This document shows, piece after piece, positions 22,652-26,525 of a stretch of 26,525 nt of DNA. This DNA is from Hydrocurvibacter sp036169815 (GTDB lineage: Bacteria > Campylobacterota > Campylobacteria > Campylobacterales > Sulfurimonadaceae): contig JAVHOA010000121.1 of the NCBI GenBank assembly GCA_036169815.1, positions 1 to 26,525 on the forward strand, written 5' to 3'. Positions within the stretch are counted from its first letter, which is position 1, and each line of letters starts with the position of its first letter. Both the position numbers and the translations under genes were made by a program. Below the pieces are notes generated by a model, which was not told where the DNA came from, searched no databases, and was given only the letters and a program-made list of their open reading frames with translations.

Positions 22652-23683
22652 ATGAGTAAATATAATGTTGCAGTCGTTGGTGCAAATGGTGCTGTTGGAG
22701 AAGAGATTTTAAGAGTTCTTGAAGAGATTGATTTTCCACTAGCCAAATTAGTGCCACTGGCAAGTGCGAGAAGTTTAGGAAAAAGTGTTGAGTTTAATGG
22801 CAAAGATTTAGCCATCAAAGAGCTGACAGAAACGGTGTTTGAAGAGGAAAAAATTCAAATCGCTCTTTTTAGTGCAGGTGGAAGTGTTTCTGAAAAATAT
22901 GCTCCTTTCGCCGTTGCAGCTGGCGCGGTTGTTGTTGATAATACAAGCCATTTTAGAATGGATAAAGATGTTCCCCTTGTTGTTCCTGAAGTAAATCCTG
23001 AGGATATTGCTTTATGGAAAGATACAGGGATTATCGCAAATCCAAACTGTTCGACTATTCAGATGGTACAAACGCTCAAGCCTCTTGATACTGCTTTTGG
23101 GCTCAAACGAGTGGATGTTGCGACATACCAAGCAACTTCAGGAGCGGGAAAAACTGCTATGGAAGAGCTTGTAAATCAGATGCAGGCATTTTTTGCATTT
23201 AAACTCGATGAAGCGGAACATACAAAATTCCCACATCAAATCGCCATCAATGTGATTCCTCAAATTGATTCATTTACTCAAAATGGTTATACAAAAGAGG
23301 AACTAAAAATGGTCAATGAAACAACAAAGATTATGCATAAAAATATTCCACTCAGTGCAACTTGTGTGCGTGTTCCTACCCTTCGTGGGCATGCTGAGGC
23401 CTTGACGTTGGCATTTGAAAAGAGTGTCACAGCGCAGGATGCAAGAGCGATTTTGGCAAAAGCCCCAAATATTATTATCTTAGATACTCCAGATGAAGGA
23501 ATTTATCCGATGCCAATTTTGAGTATGGACCAAAATGAGACTTTTGTCGGACGTATTCGAAACGATCTTTTTGATGACAAAATACTGCATCTCTTTATCG
23601 TAGCGGATAACTTAAGAGTAGGTGCAGCGACAAACGCTGTTCGTATTGCCCAAAAATGGGTAGAGATGCAAGAGGCAAAATAA
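22652..23683 (+). CDS. asd: Aspartate-semialdehyde dehydrogenase
   Basis: 343 aa NADPH enzyme making aspartate semialdehyde for lysine/diaminopimelate, threonine and methionine. The Rossmann start is VAVVGANGAVGEE (6-18). Catalytic cysteine C133 lies in NPNCSTIQM, and the substrate/His region in RVPTLRGHAEAL. Length and motifs are standard. The ribosome site GAGAGGATA sits just before the ATG. It lies 24 bases after flgR and its TAA overlaps the next ATG as TAATG. Confidence 0.97.
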   Translation: MSKYNVAVVGANGAVGEEILRVLEEIDFPLAKLVPLASARSLGKSVEFNGKDLAIKELTETVFEEEKIQIALFSAGGSVSEKYAPFAVAAGAVVVDNTSHFRMDKDVPLVVPEVNPEDIALWKDTGIIANPNCSTIQMVQTLKPLDTAFGLKRVDVATYQATSGAGKTAMEELVNQMQAFFAFKLDEAEHTKFPHQIAINVIPQIDSFTQNGYTKEELKMVNETTKIMHKNIPLSATCVRVPTLRGHAEALTLAFEKSVTAQDARAILAKAPNIIILDTPDEGIYPMPILSMDQNETFVGRIRNDLFDDKILHLFIVADNLRVGAATNAVRIAQKWVEMQEAK

Positions 23684-24195
23684 TGATAGAAAAACTATTT
23701 GAAAATGGATTGTGGAGTACGAGATTTATTGTTTTATTTGCAGTAGTTTTCGGTCTTGTTGGAGCGGTTTCTCTTTTTACAGTTGCAAGCTTTGATGTTT
23801 ACGACACGGCAAAACAAGTGTTTTTTGCCTATTACTATCATGAACATACTGAAAGCTTTCATGAAGAGATTGTGGGGGGAATTATTGGTGCTGTGGATTT
23901 GTATCTTATTGGTGTTGTGATGTTGCTCTTCTCATTTGGTTTGTATGAGCTTTTTATCTCAGATATTGATGTAGCAAGAGAGGATGATTCTAAGGAGAAC
24001 AAAATTCTAGCGATCCATTCACTCGATCAACTCAAAGATAAAATCTCAAAAGTTATTGTGATGGTTTTAGTTGTTTCATTTTTTCAAAGAGTGGGACATA
24101 TTGCTTACAATGGGCCTTTAGAGATGCTTTATCTTGCACTTTCAGTAACAGCCATTAGCGTTGGTCTTTATTTTTTAAGTAAAGTCGGACATTAG
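23683..24195 (+). CDS. YqhA family (UPF0114) inner-membrane protein
   Basis: 170 aa with four hydrophobic helices (about 13-35, 60-86, 118-138, 146-166) and the family-typical middle segment DLYLIGVVMLLFSFGLYELF. The function is unknown in any organism I know of. The frame extends upstream into asd, but ATG 23683 overlapping the asd stop as TAATG is the natural, coupled start. In C. jejuni I recall the same neighbour after asd. A short A/T-rich gap with a small hairpin (ATTCAT/ATGAAT, about 24197-24213) separates it from hemE. Confidence 0.88.
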   Translation: MIEKLFENGLWSTRFIVLFAVVFGLVGAVSLFTVASFDVYDTAKQVFFAYYYHEHTESFHEEIVGGIIGAVDLYLIGVVMLLFSFGLYELFISDIDVAREDDSKENKILAIHSLDQLKDKISKVIVMVLVVSFFQRVGHIAYNGPLEMLYLALSVTAISVGLYFLSKVGH

Positions 24196-24238
24196 ATTCA
24201 TTTTTATATGAATGTTATAAACCAAGGGGAAATAGAAG

Positions 24239-25270
24239 ATGAGTAAAATTTTTGTAGATGCATGTTTTGGAAAAGAGACTCCTTACACTCCTGTGTGGAT
24301 GATGCGACAAGCAGGGCGTTATTTGCCAGAGTACATGCAAGTGCGCGCCCAAGCTGGAAACTTTTTAAACCTTTGTCATGATCCAAAAAAAGCATGTGCT
24401 GTGAGTTTGCAACCTGTAGATATTGTGGGCGTTGATGCGGCTATTATGTTTAGTGATATTTTAGTGGTGCCAGATGAGATGGGAATGGAACTCTCTTTTG
24501 TTAAAGGCGAGGGTCCAAAGTTTGCAGATCCAGTGCGATGTGAGGCGGATTTAGACCGACTTATCGGCGGCGAGGAAGCTGCAAGTAAGCTGACGTATGT
24601 CTATGAAACAATCGCACTTATCAAAGAGCAACTCGCAGAGGATAAAGCACTTATAGGCTTTACGGGCGCACCTTGGACTCTAGCGACGTATATGATTGAG
24701 GGCGAGGGCACAAAAACATATAATATCTGTAAAAAAATGATGTATAGCAATCCCGAGCTACTTCATAAAATCCTTGCAAAAGTGACAGAAGTCGTGAAGT
24801 TTTATATGGAAAAACAGATTCAAGCGGGCATCGATGTTGTACAGATATTTGACTCATGGGCAGCGGCGATTGAACCGTCTAAATATGATGAATTCTCTTG
24901 GAAATATATGGTGGAGATCGCAGAGTATTTAAAAGTAAAATATCCGCATATTCCAATCATTATATTCCCAAAAGGAGTTCCTGCATTTTTAGATCAAGTG
25001 TATGGAAATTTTGATGTATTTGGAGTGGACTGGTCAACACCAATGGCGTATGCAAAAGAGAAACTTGGTGAGAGATATGTCCTTCAAGGCAATATGGAAC
25101 CATGCCGTCTCTATTCTAAAGAATCAACCACGGAGTGTGTTGAAGCATTGCAAAAAATCATGGGTGGAAAACGCCATATCTTCAATCTTGGCCATGGAAT
25201 ATTGCCCGATGTTCCTGTTGAAAATGCAAAACATTTTATCAATGAATGCCACCGAGTTAGTGGAAAATAA
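24239..25270 (+). CDS. hemE: Uroporphyrinogen decarboxylase
   Basis: 343 aa. Converts uroporphyrinogen III to coproporphyrinogen III in haem synthesis. N-terminal signature PVWMMRQAGRYLPEY (18-32) with the substrate arginine; FSDILV contains catalytic D73; GFTGAPWTLATYMIEG (about 140-155) and NLGHGILPDVP close to the C-terminus are conserved. AAGGGG lies upstream of the ATG. The final 29 bases overlap the radical SAM gene. Confidence 0.97.
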   Translation: MSKIFVDACFGKETPYTPVWMMRQAGRYLPEYMQVRAQAGNFLNLCHDPKKACAVSLQPVDIVGVDAAIMFSDILVVPDEMGMELSFVKGEGPKFADPVRCEADLDRLIGGEEAASKLTYVYETIALIKEQLAEDKALIGFTGAPWTLATYMIEGEGTKTYNICKKMMYSNPELLHKILAKVTEVVKFYMEKQIQAGIDVVQIFDSWAAAIEPSKYDEFSWKYMVEIAEYLKVKYPHIPIIIFPKGVPAFLDQVYGNFDVFGVDWSTPMAYAKEKLGERYVLQGNMEPCRLYSKESTTECVEALQKIMGGKRHIFNLGHGILPDVPVENAKHFINECHRVSGK

Positions 25271-26210
25271 AACCATCTTTGGACCAATCTACTCAAGGCG
25301 GTTTGGTAACTCTCTTGGTATAGACCTCTCAAGTAGTATAAAGCAGTGTAACTTTGACTGCTTGTATTGCGAACTTGCTCCATCTGCAACTGTGGATCAC
25401 CAAGTGGTGAGCACGGATGTACAAACAATCATGCAAGAGCTTACTTTTGCACTAAAAGAGCATCAAAATATCGATGTCATCACACTTACAGCCAATGGTG
25501 AACCTACGCTTTACTCTTATCTTGATGTACTCATCGATGCAATCAAAAATATACATGGGCAGCGAGAGATTTTGATACTTACAAACAGTGCAACTCTTGG
25601 AGATGAAAAGGTGTTTAACACACTTTTAAAACTCGATCAAGTAAAACTCTCACTCGATGCTGTGAGCCCAGAAGTGTTTAAAAAGATAGATAGACCACAT
25701 AAGGGAGTTGAGATAAAAACCCTTACATGTAAGGTTCTGGAATTTTCTAAAAAGTTTACTGGAAAGCTTTACGTAGAGGTTCTTTTTGTTCAGGGAATCA
25801 ACGATACCAAAGAGGAAGTCCAAGCGATTAATGCAGTGTTAAAAAAACTTGCATATGTAGAGCGCATTGATATTGGCACGATTGATCGTCCACCTGCGTA
25901 TCGGGTTTCTGGGATAAGTTATGCTGAGCTATTTGAAATATCAAAGATGTTTGACTCCTCTTTGCCAATTCATATTGCCTCGCGAACAGATGCGCAGAGT
26001 TGCCAAAGTTATTATAGTAGCGAAGAGATTATAAATACACTTGACAAACGCCCACTGACACGCGAGGATGTTCAGTTTTTATTTGATGAAACAAGTCAAA
26101 ATGAACTGCAAAATCTTCTTACAAAAGGTGCAATTGTCATAGCTCAAGTTGGAAATCTTGAATTTTATGTACCAAGTCAAAATATCAAAAGAAAACGCCT
26201 AGAATCTTGA
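25242..26210 (+). CDS. Radical SAM protein (COG0731-type), function unknown
   Basis: 322 aa. The [4Fe-4S] cluster motif CxxxCxxC is C36-NFD-C40-LY-C43, followed by LTANGEPTLY (about 77-86), the SAM-binding 'GEP' motif. The N-terminal IFGPIYSRRFGNSLGIDL is typical of the COG0731 oxidoreductases found next to hemE in this group as I recall. The substrate is unknown. The open frame extends far into hemE; ATG 25242 is chosen as it gives the family N-terminus, although no good ribosome site precedes it, so translational coupling to hemE is likely. The last codons and stop overlap the tRNA promoter. Confidence 0.88.
   Translation: MNATELVENKTIFGPIYSRRFGNSLGIDLSSSIKQCNFDCLYCELAPSATVDHQVVSTDVQTIMQELTFALKEHQNIDVITLTANGEPTLYSYLDVLIDAIKNIHGQREILILTNSATLGDEKVFNTLLKLDQVKLSLDAVSPEVFKKIDRPHKGVEIKTLTCKVLEFSKKFTGKLYVEVLFVQGINDTKEEVQAINAVLKKLAYVERIDIGTIDRPPAYRVSGISYAELFEISKMFDSSLPIHIASRTDAQSCQSYYSSEEIINTLDKRPLTREDVQFLFDETSQNELQNLLTKGAIVIAQVGNLEFYVPSQNIKRKRLES
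25722..25733. repeat. Iterated palindrome CTTACATGTAAG, copy 8
   Basis: In the radical SAM gene, read as LTCK (161-164). Here the flanks extend it to CCTTACATGTAAGG (25721-25734). Confidence 0.95.
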
Positions 26211-26235
26211 CAATTAAGTTTTATTTTCCTATAAT
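26207..26235 (+). promoter_or_regulatory. Perfect-consensus sigma70 promoter of the tRNA-Asn/Phe group
   Basis: TTGACA (26207-26212) and TATAAT (26230-26235) separated by exactly 17 bases. The -35 contains the stop codon of the radical SAM gene. Transcription would start about ten bases before tRNA-Asn. It is the only promoter in the window with a consensus -35. Confidence 0.93.
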
Positions 26236-26251
26236 TGCGGCTCATAAATAT

Positions 26252-26326
26252 TCCGAATTAGCTCAGCGGTAGAGTAGGTGACTGTTAATCACTTGGCCAC
26301 TGGTTCGAATCCAGTATTCGGAGCCA
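26252..26326 (+). tRNA. tRNA-Asn (anticodon GTT)
   Basis: 75 nt with acceptor TCCGAAT/ATTCGGA, anticodon loop CTGTTAA giving GTT, T arm CTGG/CCAG with TTCGAAT loop, discriminator G and encoded CCA. First tRNA behind the strong promoter. Confidence 0.96.
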
Positions 26327-26339
26327 CTTTATCATTTAT

Positions 26340-26415
26340 GGCCAATTAGCTCAGTCGGTAGAGCAAGTGACTGAAAATCACTGTGTCCTTGGTTCGATTC
26401 CGAGATTGGCCACCA
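26340..26415 (+). tRNA. tRNA-Phe (anticodon GAA), copy 1
   Basis: 76 nt with acceptor GGCCAAT/ATTGGCC, anticodon stem AGTGA/TCACT and loop CTGAAAA giving GAA. CCA encoded. It follows tRNA-Asn after 13 bases. Confidence 0.96.
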
Positions 26416-26445
26416 CCGCATTTTTAAAATTTAACTTTTAATTAT

Positions 26446-26521
26446 GGCCAATTAGCTCAGTCGGTAGAGCAAGTGACTGAAAATCACTGTGTCCTTGGTT
26501 CGATTCCGAGATTGGCCACCA
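26446..26521 (+). tRNA. tRNA-Phe (anticodon GAA), copy 2
   Basis: Identical to copy 1 over the whole tRNA, including the AC after CCA. The spacer is 30 A/T-rich bases. The window ends four bases later, so a longer tRNA array may continue. Confidence 0.96.
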
Positions 26522-26525
26522 CCTT

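Noticed and set aside
25002..25241. N-terminal 80 residues of the radical SAM frame
   Set aside because: They overlap hemE in another frame, lack family features, and the conserved protein starts at 25242.

Overview
The window reads as a stretch of core chromosome from a Campylobacterota (epsilonproteobacterial) species, of the Campylobacter/Sulfurospirillum type. The reasons are gene order and protein character. purD, an RDD protein, lptD, pnp and a stand-alone atpE lie in one run. gyrA, flgP, flgQ, flgR and asd lie in another, an order I recall from Campylobacter jejuni and have not checked. GyrA has the Campylobacter-like GDTAVYDA quinolone region, and AtpE is the long form with a signal-like N-terminus. 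I name no species. No prophage, insertion sequence, CRISPR array or defence system is visible.

Layout. (1) 1-2127: the end of an unrecognised gene, then leuA behind its own promoter. (2) 2124-6346, minus strand: a tightly coupled group of bioF, a lone ABC ATPase, penicillin-binding protein 1A and a small outer-membrane protein. Every junction is an overlap of 1-4 bases or a gap of one base. (3) 6411-6650: a promoter and a structured RNA, probably 6S RNA, directly upstream of purD. (4) 6698-13345: purD, RDD membrane protein, lptD, pnp and atpE, closed by a textbook terminator. (5) 13397-14177: tRNA-Leu(GAG), two small coiled-coil/helical proteins and tRNA-Arg(GCG). (6) 14178-14699: 520 bases without an intact gene, holding a decayed gene remnant, a 23-base inverted repeat and a REP-like palindromic block. 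(7) 14700-16360, minus strand: amtB and a PII gene for ammonium uptake, divergent from selO across a palindromic possible operator. (8) 18071-26210: gyrA, flgP, flgQ, flgR, asd, a YqhA-type membrane protein, hemE and a radical SAM gene. (9) 26207-26521: a perfect-consensus promoter driving tRNA-Asn and two identical tRNA-Phe genes.

Functionally this is housekeeping: leucine, biotin, purine, aspartate-family and haem synthesis; peptidoglycan and LPS assembly; RNA decay; DNA topology; ATP synthesis; nitrogen control; and flagellar assembly and regulation. FlgP and FlgQ are motility proteins. FlgR is a sigma54 activator that here lacks a DNA-binding domain and carries GAFTDA instead of GAFTGA.

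The least expected signal is not a gene. The perfect 12-base palindrome CTTACATGTAAG occurs eight times, every time inside a coding region and never in the genes whose products are most conserved. It encodes only LHVS/LHVR or LTCK, because the third frame carries a stop codon. It looks like a highly iterated palindrome of unknown role and is the best candidate here for something undescribed.
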